A stretch of 64,000 nucleotides of DNA from Shimia sp040370365 (GCF_040370365.1 NZ_BAABWQ010000003.1:1-64000); one strand, 5' to 3'. Positions 8,864 to 18,148 are shown, counted from the first letter of the stretch. The notes: generated by a model not told the origin, from the letters alone. Numbers and translations are program-made.

Positions 8864-10086
8864 CATCTCCAGTTCTCATTGTGGATGACGACCCGATCGT
8901 GCGCGAAGCCCTTGCTCAGACCTTGGAGCTTGAAGATTTCTCGGTGATCGCCACAGGCTCCTTTATTGAGGCCAAGGACCATATCAGCCCGACATTTGCA
9001 GGCGTGATCCTGTCGGATATGCGCATGCCGGGCCGCGATGGCTTTCACCTATTGGAGTACACCCGCACCACAGATACCGAGTTGCCCGTGATCCTGCTGA
9101 CGGGCGAGGGCGACATTCCCATGGCTGTGCGCGCCATGACCCAAGGTGCATTTGGTTTCTTGGAAAAACCCTGTGCCCCAGTGGAATTGGTGGCCGTGAT
9201 CCAACGGGCACAAGGCGCGCGCGCCATGGCGCTGGAAAATCGCCGCCTTAAAGCTCAGTTGGAAACCGGTGACGCCGCGGCCCGTCTGATCTATGGCACC
9301 TCACCTCAAGCAGATGCCCTGCGCCGCCGTGTCCGCTCGGTGGCCCGCATCACCGCCGAAACTCTTGTGGCTGGGCCAACCGGCGCAGGCATTTCCAAAG
9401 TCGCCGAGGTGATCCACCTCTGTGGTGCGCACCCCGAAGGCCCCTTTGGCAAAAACACCGCCGCCGGCATGTCCCCCGTGGCCCTCACAGAGGCGATCGA
9501 CACCGCCAAAGGTGGCAGCCTGTTTCTGGACGAAATCCAATCCATGCCGATGCAGACCCAGTTTGCGCTGCTCACCCTACTGGAGACACCAAATCACCCG
9601 CGCCTGATCTTTGGCAGCGCGGCCGCGCTTGATGAAGCTGTGCAATCTGGTGCGCTCCACGCAGACCTCTATTACCGCCTTGAAGCCCTACAGGTCCGCA
9701 TCCCGGCCCTCGCTGACCGGCCCGAAGACATCCCTGTGCTGTTCCGACACTACGTCGCCCAAGCCTCTGAGCAAGCTGGTGTTGAGGCCCCCGAAATCAC
9801 CCCAGAGGTGATCTCACATCTTATGGGGCAGGATTGGCCCGGCAACGCCCGTGCGTTGATGAGTGCAGCCATGCGGTTCACCCTTGGTCTGCCCGGCGAA
9901 GACGCCCCAGACAATGGGTTGGGGCTGGCTGAGCAAATGGCGCAGGTCGAACGATCCCTGCTGGCCGAAGCACTACGCAAACATCGCGGTCGCGCCGCCG
10001 CCGCGGCGGAAACGCTCAAGCTTCCCCGCAAGACCATGTATGACAAACTGACCAGATACGGGCTCAAACCGGAAAGTTTCCGATGA
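8860..10086 (+). CDS. dctD: DctD-like response regulator with degenerate sigma-54 AAA+ domain
   Basis: 408 residues: receiver (1-120, phosphoacceptor Asp53 in LSDMRMPG), AAA+ domain (about 145-335) and a Fis-type helix-turn-helix (about 355-402, EALRKHRGRAAAAAETL...). It is the likely partner of the overlapping kinase gene. The AAA+ domain is damaged at the points that matter for sigma-54 activation: Walker A reads GPTGAGIS (residues 172-179), so the lysine is Ile, and the stretch that should carry GAFTGA is missing, with GPFGKNTAAG leading almost directly into GGSLFLDEI. Walker B and the WPGNAR segment remain. It probably acts as a sigma-54-independent regulator. Confidence 0.85.
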   Translation: MTSPVLIVDDDPIVREALAQTLELEDFSVIATGSFIEAKDHISPTFAGVILSDMRMPGRDGFHLLEYTRTTDTELPVILLTGEGDIPMAVRAMTQGAFGFLEKPCAPVELVAVIQRAQGARAMALENRRLKAQLETGDAAARLIYGTSPQADALRRRVRSVARITAETLVAGPTGAGISKVAEVIHLCGAHPEGPFGKNTAAGMSPVALTEAIDTAKGGSLFLDEIQSMPMQTQFALLTLLETPNHPRLIFGSAAALDEAVQSGALHADLYYRLEALQVRIPALADRPEDIPVLFRHYVAQASEQAGVEAPEITPEVISHLMGQDWPGNARALMSAAMRFTLGLPGEDAPDNGLGLAEQMAQVERSLLAEALRKHRGRAAAAAETLKLPRKTMYDKLTRYGLKPESFR

Positions 10087-11246
10087 CCACCACTGATTTC
10101 AACGCGCCTGACACCCTGTCCCGCCGCGGAACTTGGGTGGCCATAGCCGCCATGTTTGGCCTCAACGGCGCGCTCTTTGGTCTTTGGGCCAGCCGTATCC
10201 CCGCGCTGAAGGCCACCCATGAGCTCAGCCACGCTGGCCTTGGCGCGCTGCTTCTTCTGCTGGCTGGCGGCGCCATATGCGCCTTCCCGCTTGCTGGTCG
10301 TCTTGCTGATCACTACGGCGCGGCGCGCGTTACAAAGGTCTTTGCGCTTGTAAAAATCTCCGCCCTGTTAGCGCTCGCAATCGCCCCCGACGTCCCCACA
10401 CTTGCCGGTGCACTCTTTGTTTTTGGTGCCATTCACGGCGGCATGGATGTCACGATGAACGCCTGGGGCGCCGAGGTGGAACGCTGGGCCAAACGCCCGC
10501 AAATGTCCTCCTACCATGCCATGTGGAGCCTCGGCGCAGGGCTTGCGGCTGGAACAGGATTTGCCGCCATCTCATTGGGGGCCAGCCCGTTTGTACACTT
10601 TGCGCTCATCGGGTTGCCTCTGGCTGTCCTGCTGTGTTGGCTGGGCAATATCCCATGGGCGTCACCCGTCAACCGTGATGCCAAAGCGCCGATATTTTCG
10701 ATCCCCAAAGGACAGCTTGTGCTGGTCGGCCTCTTGGCGTTTGGTGCGTCAATGGGCGAAGGCGCCATCGCGGATTGGAGCGCGGTCTATCTGGTCGACG
10801 TGGGCGGCGCGCCCGAAAACTGGGCGGTGATGGGATATGCTATCTTTTCGATCACGATGGTTGTGATGCGCCTGTTGGGGGACTGGATAACCCGGCTAAC
10901 CTCACCCGAGATCGCCGCCCGCGCCAGCGGCCTCGCCGCCGCCAGCGGCGCAGCCGTCACCGTGCTCTTCCCCACACCTCCTATGATGCTCGCCGGCTTC
11001 GTGCTTATGGGGGTCGGCTATGCCTTGATCTTCCCGCTGGCCTTTAGCCGCGCTGCCAATGACCCTGTCGAAAGCCCCGGCAAAGCGCTGGCTGGCACAG
11101 CCACCTTTGGCTATGGCGGCATGTTGCTTGGCCCACCCCTGATTGGATTTGTGGCCAACGCAACCTCGCTGCGCGTGTCCTTTGGCGTGCTGGCGGTGTT
11201 GGCGCTGATGATCGCGGTACTAAGCGGTGCGCTTAAAAGAGACTAA
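10083..11246 (+). CDS. MFS transporter
   Basis: Major facilitator superfamily permease of 387 residues with about 12 predicted membrane helices. The first helix contains LNGALFGLWASRIP, the loop between helices 2 and 3 has the GRLADHYGAARV form of the MFS signature, and helix 4-5 carries GAIHGGMDVTMNAWG, seen in the YbjJ/fucose-permease-like branch. The start overlaps the stop of the regulator gene by ATGA, so it is translationally coupled to the dctBD pair and is the most likely regulated target. Substrate unknown. Confidence 0.85.
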   Translation: MTTTDFNAPDTLSRRGTWVAIAAMFGLNGALFGLWASRIPALKATHELSHAGLGALLLLLAGGAICAFPLAGRLADHYGAARVTKVFALVKISALLALAIAPDVPTLAGALFVFGAIHGGMDVTMNAWGAEVERWAKRPQMSSYHAMWSLGAGLAAGTGFAAISLGASPFVHFALIGLPLAVLLCWLGNIPWASPVNRDAKAPIFSIPKGQLVLVGLLAFGASMGEGAIADWSAVYLVDVGGAPENWAVMGYAIFSITMVVMRLLGDWITRLTSPEIAARASGLAAASGAAVTVLFPTPPMMLAGFVLMGVGYALIFPLAFSRAANDPVESPGKALAGTATFGYGGMLLGPPLIGFVANATSLRVSFGVLAVLALMIAVLSGALKRD

Positions 11247-11355
11247 TCGAAAGTATAGTTTCTATAAACCAAGGGTCATTGGATCATGCAAAAGCTCCGC
11301 CCTGAAAACGACAGAACTCGTATGATGAACGCCTGCACATTGTTGGGAATGAGTC

Positions 11356-13218
11356 ATGATCTTAAAGCGTCCCTCACAACCGCAAAACATGCTCATGTCG
11401 CGAATGAGATCGATGCGAACCTTCATCTTTCTGGCATTGGTATTTGTGGTTTTGGCACCGATGGCTTTGGTGGTTCAAAATCGAGAACGCGTTGCCTTTG
11501 AGAGGGAACTCGCGAAAGTTGAGCAGGCCCATCTGATCATCGCTCAAAACCTCGCATCATCCATGCAAAGGTTTGCCACAGACCTCACAACCACCTTTGA
11601 GTTTCTGTCTCGAAGCGAAATTGACATCCAGAACACCTCAGCCCTGTCTGATCTACTTTCAGTATACGGTGTCTATGCAGTCGCCGAACTTGATGAACAG
11701 TCCACCGTCATTCGCGGGATCGTTGGCTCGCCCAACTCCGTGCCCTCCTCCGCCATTGTCCGACAGCTGCAAGCCACGGCTGTTGCAACCGAAGCGAACT
11801 TATCAGGCGTCTACCAAGTTGGCGGCCAACCGACCATGTACGTCTACCAAAAAACCGCATCAGGGTCGCTCCTGATTGGCACCATGGACACCAGTTATGT
11901 TCGGACGCAACAAAAGCAAATTGCATTCGGCGACCGTGGCCATGCGATGGTTGTTGACCAAAATGGGCGTGTCTTGGGTCACCCAAAACAACAGTGGACA
12001 GATATTTCGAAAGACGCCTCTGGGCTTGAAGTTGTCCAACGAATGGTGTCCCGTCAAACTGGCGTCATGCAGTTTTTCTCCCCTCCGTTACAGGCAGATA
12101 TGATCGCCGGGTACACATTCGTCCCGGCAACCGGCTGGGGCGTAATGGTCCCACAACCGATTTCAGAACTCCATGACGCCGCAATGGTCGAAGTGAAGGA
12201 ACTCATTTGGACGTTGGCATTTCTGTTTGTGCTCGCCTCTGCGGTTGCATGGGTTCTGTCAGGACTTATCGTAAGGCCACTCAAAAAAATCAGCCAAACC
12301 GTACAAGACGTTCAATCTGGCAATATCTCAGCGCGTGTGCCCGACCTCGGCAAAGGTGCTCCACTGGAGCTGGCGTCGTTGCGCCTTCTGCTAAATGGTG
12401 TCATGGATGAGTGGTCTCAAAACCGAGACATGCTTGAAAGTTCTTTGGAAGCTGCCAAGGCTGCCAATACCCACAAAGCCCATGCCATCTCCGTCCTAAG
12501 CCATGAAATGCGCACCCCTCTTAACGGCGTCCTTGGTGGGGCCGACCTTCTAAAGGGCTCAAACCTCGACCGAAAACAGTTGCGCTATCTGGACATGATC
12601 ATCACGTCGGCTCACAGCCTTCTGGACCATGTCAACGATGTCTTGGAAATCGGTCGGTTGGGGGCCAAACACAACTCACCAACCTCCAGTCAGATAGATA
12701 TCCGTGCGATGTTTACCGAAACCCGGAAAAAATACGCCCGCAAATCCGAAGCAAAGGGCGTTCGATTTTCCCAAACCGTCTCTGAAAACGTGCCGCGACT
12801 GATCGTGGCGGACTTTGCGAAGGTACGAAACATTATCGCAAACCTGACGTCCAACGCCGTCAAATTTACCGATCAAGGCTATGTCGACGTCACTGCAAAA
12901 ATGTCCGCGCTCGACAGGTTGAGCCTGACAGTAAAAGACACAGGCTGCGGCATTCCCATCGAAGACCTGGGACGGATTTTTGAGCCCTTTTCCATGGTTG
13001 ACGCCAGCTTCAATCGACAACAATCCGGGACCGGCCTTGGACTTTCCATTGTGAAACTCTCCGTTGAATCCATGGGCGGAACGGTAGAGGTGCAAAGTAC
13101 CGACGGCGTCGGAAGCACCTTTCGTGTTGAAGTTCCCGTTACGCCATTTGACGGTGAGCCACCGCAGGCCGCCACGTCAAACACATCCGTTTCAGAGGCC
13201 TACGCGCTCCAAGTTTGA
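11356..13218 (+). CDS. dCache-HAMP sensor histidine kinase
   Basis: 620-residue membrane kinase: helix at about 21-41, large periplasmic double-Cache sensor (about 50-270), second helix (about 283-303), HAMP linker beginning RPLKKISQTV, HisKA with His383 in LSHEMRTPLNG, and HATPase with NLTSNAVKFT and GTGLGLSIVKL. The C-terminus has no receiver domain. GGGAATGAG precedes the ATG used here; ATGs at residues 12, 14 and 17 are alternatives that would still retain the first helix. No response regulator gene is adjacent, making it an orphan kinase. Confidence 0.88.
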   Translation: MILKRPSQPQNMLMSRMRSMRTFIFLALVFVVLAPMALVVQNRERVAFERELAKVEQAHLIIAQNLASSMQRFATDLTTTFEFLSRSEIDIQNTSALSDLLSVYGVYAVAELDEQSTVIRGIVGSPNSVPSSAIVRQLQATAVATEANLSGVYQVGGQPTMYVYQKTASGSLLIGTMDTSYVRTQQKQIAFGDRGHAMVVDQNGRVLGHPKQQWTDISKDASGLEVVQRMVSRQTGVMQFFSPPLQADMIAGYTFVPATGWGVMVPQPISELHDAAMVEVKELIWTLAFLFVLASAVAWVLSGLIVRPLKKISQTVQDVQSGNISARVPDLGKGAPLELASLRLLLNGVMDEWSQNRDMLESSLEAAKAANTHKAHAISVLSHEMRTPLNGVLGGADLLKGSNLDRKQLRYLDMIITSAHSLLDHVNDVLEIGRLGAKHNSPTSSQIDIRAMFTETRKKYARKSEAKGVRFSQTVSENVPRLIVADFAKVRNIIANLTSNAVKFTDQGYVDVTAKMSALDRLSLTVKDTGCGIPIEDLGRIFEPFSMVDASFNRQQSGTGLGLSIVKLSVESMGGTVEVQSTDGVGSTFRVEVPVTPFDGEPPQAATSNTSVSEAYALQV

Positions 13219-13308
13219 TGTCGCTTGGTTAAGAACTTGCGCCAAGAATTTGCACCTCCGCAAAGCAGACGCGATACCGACGGGATACCGACATCAAAAT
13301 CGCCGTGT

Positions 13309-13331
13309 TTAGAGAAACCGCGATTTCTTAA
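13309..13331. terminator. Imperfect hairpin between convergent genes
   Basis: TTAGAGAAACC and GATTTCTTAA pair imperfectly between the ends of the kinase gene and the convergent Lrp gene. It could end transcription from both sides. A short direct repeat GATACCGAC (13273 and 13284, period 11) lies just before it. Confidence 0.35.
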
Positions 13332-13334
13332 CGC

Positions 13335-13796
13335 TTAGAGCGGCAACATGCTGGTGGACTTGATTTCTTCCATAGATAACAAGGCCGTAACATTGTGCAC
13401 TTTCACTTCAGAAATCAAAGCTTGGTAAAAGGTGTCATAGGCGCGCGCGTTCTGCACCTGAACTTTCAGAATATAGTCAATATCCCCCGCCAGCCGGTGT
13501 GCTTCCAACACCTCAGGGCGCTCACGTAGAGCTTTTAGGAATTTCTGCTGCCAGTCCGCCTCATGTTCGCTGGTGCGGATCAGAACAAAGAAACAGGCAT
13601 CAAAACCAAGCGCTTCGGCGTCAAGCAGGACCGTTTGCTGGCGGATCACCCCACCCTCGCGCAATTTGCGGATCCGATTCCAAACAGGCGTCTTGGATGA
13701 GCCCACTCGCTTGGCAATTTCGTCCAAAGATTGCGCCGCGTCCCGCTGCAACTCCCCAAGAATTTTCTTATCCATTTCGTCGATACGCAACGCCAT
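13335..13796 (-). CDS. Lrp/AsnC family transcriptional regulator
   Basis: 153-residue regulator with an N-terminal winged helix (about 1-60, MDKKILGELQRDAAQSLDEI then a recognition helix SSKTPVWNRIRKL) and a C-terminal RAM ligand-binding domain. The ATG at 13796 has AGGGGAAATGGG upstream and starts the canonical Lrp fold; an upstream in-frame start adds 12 unrelated residues. It is divergent from the sulfur-assimilation operon, and the 142-base gap contains a palindrome like an Lrp site. Regulation of the cys genes by this protein is an inference from position. Confidence 0.9.
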   Translation of the reverse strand: MALRIDEMDKKILGELQRDAAQSLDEIAKRVGSSKTPVWNRIRKLREGGVIRQQTVLLDAEALGFDACFFVLIRTSEHEADWQQKFLKALRERPEVLEAHRLAGDIDYILKVQVQNARAYDTFYQALISEVKVHNVTALLSMEEIKSTSMLPL

Positions 13797-13891
13797 CCCA
13801 TTTCCCCTGCCAATTGTGGAACTTTGGCGCAATCCCCACGCAACGCCAAAACATGTGTTTCTATTTTCGCCGGCATCTGGCGGATTGGCGG

Positions 13892-13908
13892 GAATATTTC
13901 CTATATTC
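13892..13908. promoter_or_regulatory. Candidate Lrp-type operator
   Basis: GAATAT-TTCCT-ATATTC is a perfect 6-base inverted repeat with a 5-base centre, AT-rich, lying 31 bases before the DUF2849 start and 96 bases from the Lrp start. Size and composition resemble the palindromes bound by Lrp-family proteins. No footprint is available. Confidence 0.45.
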
Positions 13909-13938
13909 TACTCAAAGTCAAACACCGGAGTCGGATCA

Positions 13939-14262
13939 ATGCCCCGCGCATTCACACCCAAAGTCATCACCGCCAACGCCCTCATCGAGGGCGACGTGAT
14001 TTACTTCACTGTCGAGGACACATGGACCCGCAATTTGGCCTCTGCTGAATACTTGACAGACGAAGCACACGCACAACTGCGCCTACTAGAGGCAGAACAG
14101 CAAGTCGACGTGGTTGTCGGCGCCTATTTGGCCGACACAACTGAGGGCGAAGACGGCCTTCAGCCGACACACTTCCGCGAGGAATTCCGCCGCACAGGTC
14201 CGTCAAACTACTTTCACGGCAAGCAAGCAGACACCAAGCAACAGGATGGTCAGACCGCCTAA
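13939..14262 (+). CDS. DUF2849 domain-containing protein
   Basis: 107-residue soluble protein. Conserved parts include PRAFTPKVITANALIEGDV near the N-terminus and PTHFREEFRRTGPSNYFH near the C-terminus. DUF2849 proteins are found almost only ahead of siroheme sulfite/nitrite reductase genes in alphaproteobacteria, which suggests a role in reductase assembly or siroheme handling, but no activity is established. The ATG at 13939 is the first inside the conserved region; the longer in-frame reading overlaps the divergent regulator. The next gene starts 35 bases downstream. Confidence 0.85.
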   Translation: MPRAFTPKVITANALIEGDVIYFTVEDTWTRNLASAEYLTDEAHAQLRLLEAEQQVDVVVGAYLADTTEGEDGLQPTHFREEFRRTGPSNYFHGKQADTKQQDGQTA

Positions 14263-14297
14263 ACGGTCTCTCCTGCAGCAAGATAAAAGGTCCAGCC

Positions 14298-15965
14298 ATG
14301 TATCAGTACAACGATTTTGACAAAGACTTTCTGGCAGAGCGTAACCGCCAGTTCCGCGCTCAAGTAGAGCGCCGCATCGCCGGAAATCTCACCGAGGATG
14401 AATTCAAACCGCTCCGCTTGATGAACGGTTTGTACCTCCAATTGCACGCGTATATGCTTCGTGTGGCGATCCCCTACGGCACTCTGAAATCTGCCCAAAT
14501 GGACACGCTGGCGCTGCTGGCGGAGAAGTGGGACAAAGGCTATGGCCACTTCACCACCCGCCAAAACATTCAGTACAACTGGCCCAAGCTAACCGATGTC
14601 CCTGACATGCTGGACGCGCTTGGTGAAGTTGGCATGCACGCCATTCAGACATCTGGAAACACGATCCGCAACGTGACGGCAGATCATTTCGCAGGTGCCG
14701 CAGCCGATGAGCTCGAAGACCCACGCCCCTTAGCTGAACTGATCCGTCAATGGTCCACGGACCACCCGGAATTTCAGTTTATGGGCCGTAAGTTTAAGAT
14801 CGCCGTCAGCGCAGCGAAACAGGACCGTGCCGTTCTAAAAGCACATGATTTGGCTGTACGCATCGTTCAGAACGATACAGGCGAGACCGGCTACCAAATC
14901 ATAGTTGGCGGCGGCTTGGGCCGCACACCGATGATTGGCAAGATCCTGCATGATTTTTTGCCCCGCGAAGACCTGCTGCCCTACATTGAGGCCACTGTTT
15001 CTGTTTGGAACCAAGTCGGTCGCCGCGACAATAAATATAAAGCACGCATCAAGATTACCGTGCATGAAACAGGCTTGGATGAGTTCCGCGCCCTAGTTGA
15101 TGCGCGCTATGTCACCATACGCCCCACCTTCACCGGTGTGGATCAAGAGCTTCTTGCCGAGATCAAAGAGCACTTCGCGGCGCCAGCCTTCCGCAATGCG
15201 CCAACCGAGGCGTTTGACGCCGAATACGAAAAGAACGCAATTTTTCGGAGTTGGGTAGACACAAACCTGTCCGAGCATCGCGCGTCAGGTTATAGCATTG
15301 TCACTGTTTCCCTGAAAAAACAGGGAGCTACGCCGGGCGATGCGACCGCTGATCAAATGCGAGTTTTGGCGCAGATCGCACGCGACTACGGTCACGATGA
15401 GCTGCGCATCAGCCATGAGCAAAACGTGATATTGCCTCATGTTCACAAGAGCGACCTGCCCGCTGTTTACGCGGCATTACGGGCCGCTGAGTTGCATACT
15501 GCCAACATCGGTTTGGTCAGCGACATCATCGCGTGCCCAGGCATGGACTACTGTGCGCTTGCAACAGCGCGCTCGATCCCTGTTGCGCAGCAAATCGCAA
15601 CTCGGTTCGACGAGCTGAAAATCGAACATGACATTGGCCATCTGCAGATCAAGATTTCAGGCTGTATCAATGCCTGCGGCCACCATCACGTCGGCCACAT
15701 CGGCATCTTAGGTCTTGATCGTGCTGGTGTGGAAAACTACCAAATCACGCTTGGCGGCGATGCCACCTGGGATGCAGCCATAGGTCAGCGCGCCGGCCCC
15801 GGCTTCGCCTACGATGAGATCGTGCCAGCCATTGAGCGCCTGATCAGTGGGTATCTGGAGCTACGCGAAAGCCCCGAAGAGACCTTTATTGAAGCCTACC
15901 GTCGCCTGGGTCTGGCGCCGTTCAAAGCGTATCTTTACCCTGAGGCACAGGCCAATGCGGCATGA
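14298..15965 (+). CDS. cysI: Assimilatory sulfite reductase (siroheme/4Fe-4S hemoprotein)
   Basis: 555-residue enzyme that reduces sulfite to sulfide by six electrons in the cytosol. The N-terminal half has the HFTTRQNIQYNW segment and the TSGNTIRN substrate-binding motif. The C-terminal half supplies the siroheme/iron-sulfur ligands Cys413, Cys419, Cys456 and Cys460 (CPGMDYC and CINACGHHH). Nitrite reductases share this fold; the APS reductase and other cys genes next to it favour sulfite. Probably receives electrons from the ferredoxin-NADP reductase encoded at the end of the operon. The 3' end overlaps the next gene by 11 bases. Confidence 0.93.
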   Translation: MYQYNDFDKDFLAERNRQFRAQVERRIAGNLTEDEFKPLRLMNGLYLQLHAYMLRVAIPYGTLKSAQMDTLALLAEKWDKGYGHFTTRQNIQYNWPKLTDVPDMLDALGEVGMHAIQTSGNTIRNVTADHFAGAAADELEDPRPLAELIRQWSTDHPEFQFMGRKFKIAVSAAKQDRAVLKAHDLAVRIVQNDTGETGYQIIVGGGLGRTPMIGKILHDFLPREDLLPYIEATVSVWNQVGRRDNKYKARIKITVHETGLDEFRALVDARYVTIRPTFTGVDQELLAEIKEHFAAPAFRNAPTEAFDAEYEKNAIFRSWVDTNLSEHRASGYSIVTVSLKKQGATPGDATADQMRVLAQIARDYGHDELRISHEQNVILPHVHKSDLPAVYAALRAAELHTANIGLVSDIIACPGMDYCALATARSIPVAQQIATRFDELKIEHDIGHLQIKISGCINACGHHHVGHIGILGLDRAGVENYQITLGGDATWDAAIGQRAGPGFAYDEIVPAIERLISGYLELRESPEETFIEAYRRLGLAPFKAYLYPEAQANAA

Positions 15966-16752
15966 TGGAGTGACACCTTTAACTTCCCCTCTGACCACCG
16001 GCCTTGCGCCGGGGTCTGAGCGGGTCGACCCTTTGCAAGCCAAAGTGGATGCACTGAATGCACGTTACCGGCATCATTCGGCGACGGCGGTTATGGAAGC
16101 TGCTCTCAAAGACCCGCAGGCCGGCAAACTTGCATTGGTGTCTTCATTTGGGTCTGAGTCAATTGTGCTGTTGCATATGGCCGCCATCGCTGATCGCAAC
16201 ATTCCCGTTCTGTTTGTCGACACGGAAATGCTTTTTGCAGAAACTCTGGTTTATCAACAGGATGTGGCAGAGCGTCTGAACTTGCAAAATGTGAAAGTGG
16301 TTCGCGCTACGGAAACGACTCTCGCGGCGGAAGATGCAGACAGAACACTTCACTTGCGCGACACAGACGCCTGCTGTGCTTTGCGCAAAACACGTCCGCT
16401 GCAGAAAGAATTGCGTGGCTATGATGGCTGGATCACCGGTCGCAAACGTTTCCAATCCGGAACACGTGCCGCATTGGATTTCTTTGAGGTTGAGGAGTTT
16501 ACAGGTCGCATCAAGGTAAACCCGCTTGCGCACTGGTCGCCTGAGGATGTGCGTTCGTACATGGAAGAAAACCGCCTGCCCCGTCATCCGCTCGTGGCGC
16601 AGGGTTACCCATCCATTGGCTGTGCCCCTTGCACGAGCAAGGTGGCCGAAGGCGAAGACCCACGATCCGGTCGCTGGCGTGGACAGAACAAAGAAGAATG
16701 CGGCATTCATTTTGTGGACGGCAAAATGGTGCGAAAAGGAGTAGAAACATGA
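15955..16752 (+). CDS. cysH: Assimilatory adenylyl-sulfate (APS) reductase
   Basis: 265 residues of the PAPS/APS reductase family, reducing activated sulfate to sulfite. It has the SSFGSES PP-loop-type motif, the 4Fe-4S ligands Cys140-Cys141 and Cys223-x-x-Cys226, and the catalytic KEECGIH with Cys249. Presence of the paired cysteines marks the iron-sulfur type that uses APS rather than PAPS. The ATG at 15955 lies inside the end of cysI; a GTG at 15970 is an alternative. Followed by an ATGA overlap with the DUF934 gene. Confidence 0.92.
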   Translation: MRHDGVTPLTSPLTTGLAPGSERVDPLQAKVDALNARYRHHSATAVMEAALKDPQAGKLALVSSFGSESIVLLHMAAIADRNIPVLFVDTEMLFAETLVYQQDVAERLNLQNVKVVRATETTLAAEDADRTLHLRDTDACCALRKTRPLQKELRGYDGWITGRKRFQSGTRAALDFFEVEEFTGRIKVNPLAHWSPEDVRSYMEENRLPRHPLVAQGYPSIGCAPCTSKVAEGEDPRSGRWRGQNKEECGIHFVDGKMVRKGVET

Positions 16753-17156
16753 CTGTCATCGTGACGGATACCGGCTTTGGAGCCGATGATTGGACTTTGG
16801 GGTTTGTGCCCTTGGATGAAGCCGCAAATGACGTGGCATCCTTGGACGTGCCCTCTGATACCAACCCAGCCCAATTGATCGAACAGATTTCGGGTGTGCA
16901 AATGGTGCGCGTGGATTTTCCAAGCTTTGCAGACGGTCGCGGCTTTACCATCGCGCGCCAGCTGCGCCTTGCTGGCTACACTGGACGCTTGCGCGCAAAA
17001 GGTCACGTGATTTCAGATCAATATGCCATGGCGCGCCGCTGTGGCTTTGATGAGGTCGAAATCTCCAACGATCTTGCCGACCGCCAACCCGAAGACGAAT
17101 GGCAATTCCGCGCCGATTGGCAAGCAAACGACTATCAAGCACGCATTCGCGGTTGA
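16749..17156 (+). CDS. DUF934 domain-containing protein
   Basis: 135-residue soluble protein containing the core VDFPSFADGRGFTIARQLR and, later, GHVISDQYAMARRCGFDEVE. This family is regularly coupled to cysH and cysI in proteobacteria and is often labelled oxidoreductase, without biochemical proof. The start overlaps the cysH stop (ATGA), so the two are translationally coupled. Role in sulfite reduction is inferred from neighbourhood only. Confidence 0.87.
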   Translation: MTVIVTDTGFGADDWTLGFVPLDEAANDVASLDVPSDTNPAQLIEQISGVQMVRVDFPSFADGRGFTIARQLRLAGYTGRLRAKGHVISDQYAMARRCGFDEVEISNDLADRQPEDEWQFRADWQANDYQARIRG

Positions 17157-17273
17157 CCATTTGGTCAAAAAATGTGCAACTGCCCTTAATGCAATGGCTT
17201 TTGCACTGATATTTCTTCAAAACCCAAGCAGAAATGATACATGAGGAGGCGTGGCAATCCCGCCTGTTTAAAT

Positions 17274-18122
17274 ATGACTGAGCAATCGCCTGTGACCCAA
17301 GAAAAATCCGCTAAAGTACCAACACTGCCCGACGCGCAAACCGTGACGGAAGTGAAACACTATACAGATCGCCTGTTCTCTTTCCGCTGCACACGGCCTG
17401 CATCGCTGCGCTTTAGGTCTGGCGAGTTCGTCATGATTGGCCTGATGGGCGACGCCGACCCCAAAACGGGGAAGCAGAAACCTCTGCTGCGCGCCTATTC
17501 CATTGCGTCTCCGGCGTGGGACGAAGAGATGGAGTTCTACTCAATTAAGGTGCCAGATGGCCCGCTGACATCTAAGCTTCAGCACATCAAGCCCGGAGAC
17601 GAAATCATTCTGCGCCCCAAACCGGTTGGAACACTTGTGCATGACGCACTGATCCCCGGAAAAAGAATTTGGTTCTTCGCGACAGGTACGGGTTTTGCTC
17701 CATTTGCCTCCCTTCTGCGCGAACCGCAAACCTATGAAGACTACGATGAAATCATCATCACCCACACCTGCCGCGAGTTGGGCGAATTGACCTATGGGCG
17801 TGACCTAATCGAGAGCATTCGCAACGAGGAGATGCTTGCCGAGCTTATGGGTGAAGGGTTCGCAGATAAAATTCGTTACTACCCCACCACTACACGTGAA
17901 GAGAGTCCAAAAATGGGCCGGATTACAGATTTGATCCGGTCCGGTGAACTTTTTGAGGATCTCGGTATTGAACCGCTTAACCCAGATACCGACCGCGCTA
18001 TGATCTGTGGTAACCTCGCATTCAATCTAGAGCTCAAAGAGCTATTTGAAGAGGCGGGCCTTGAAGAGGGTGCGAACTCCAAACCAGCGCAATATGTTGT
18101 CGAAAAAGCCTTCTTAGATTGA
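17274..18122 (+). CDS. fpr: Ferredoxin-NADP reductase
   Basis: 282-residue FAD enzyme moving electrons between NADPH and ferredoxin or flavodoxin. FAD binding is shown by RAYSIASP, NADP binding by FFATGTGFAPFASLLR, and the C-terminus ends in YVVEKAFLD like the bacterial FPR subclass. The ATG at 17274 fits family length, but a strong GAGGAGG lies 25 bases before it and an in-frame ATG at 17241 exists, so the start is uncertain. It follows DUF934 after 117 bases and is the likely reductant source for the sulfite reductase. A strong terminator follows. Confidence 0.92.
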   Translation: MTEQSPVTQEKSAKVPTLPDAQTVTEVKHYTDRLFSFRCTRPASLRFRSGEFVMIGLMGDADPKTGKQKPLLRAYSIASPAWDEEMEFYSIKVPDGPLTSKLQHIKPGDEIILRPKPVGTLVHDALIPGKRIWFFATGTGFAPFASLLREPQTYEDYDEIIITHTCRELGELTYGRDLIESIRNEEMLAELMGEGFADKIRYYPTTTREESPKMGRITDLIRSGELFEDLGIEPLNPDTDRAMICGNLAFNLELKELFEEAGLEEGANSKPAQYVVEKAFLD

Positions 18123-18148
18123 GATAACGCTCTTCGAAACACAGTCAT

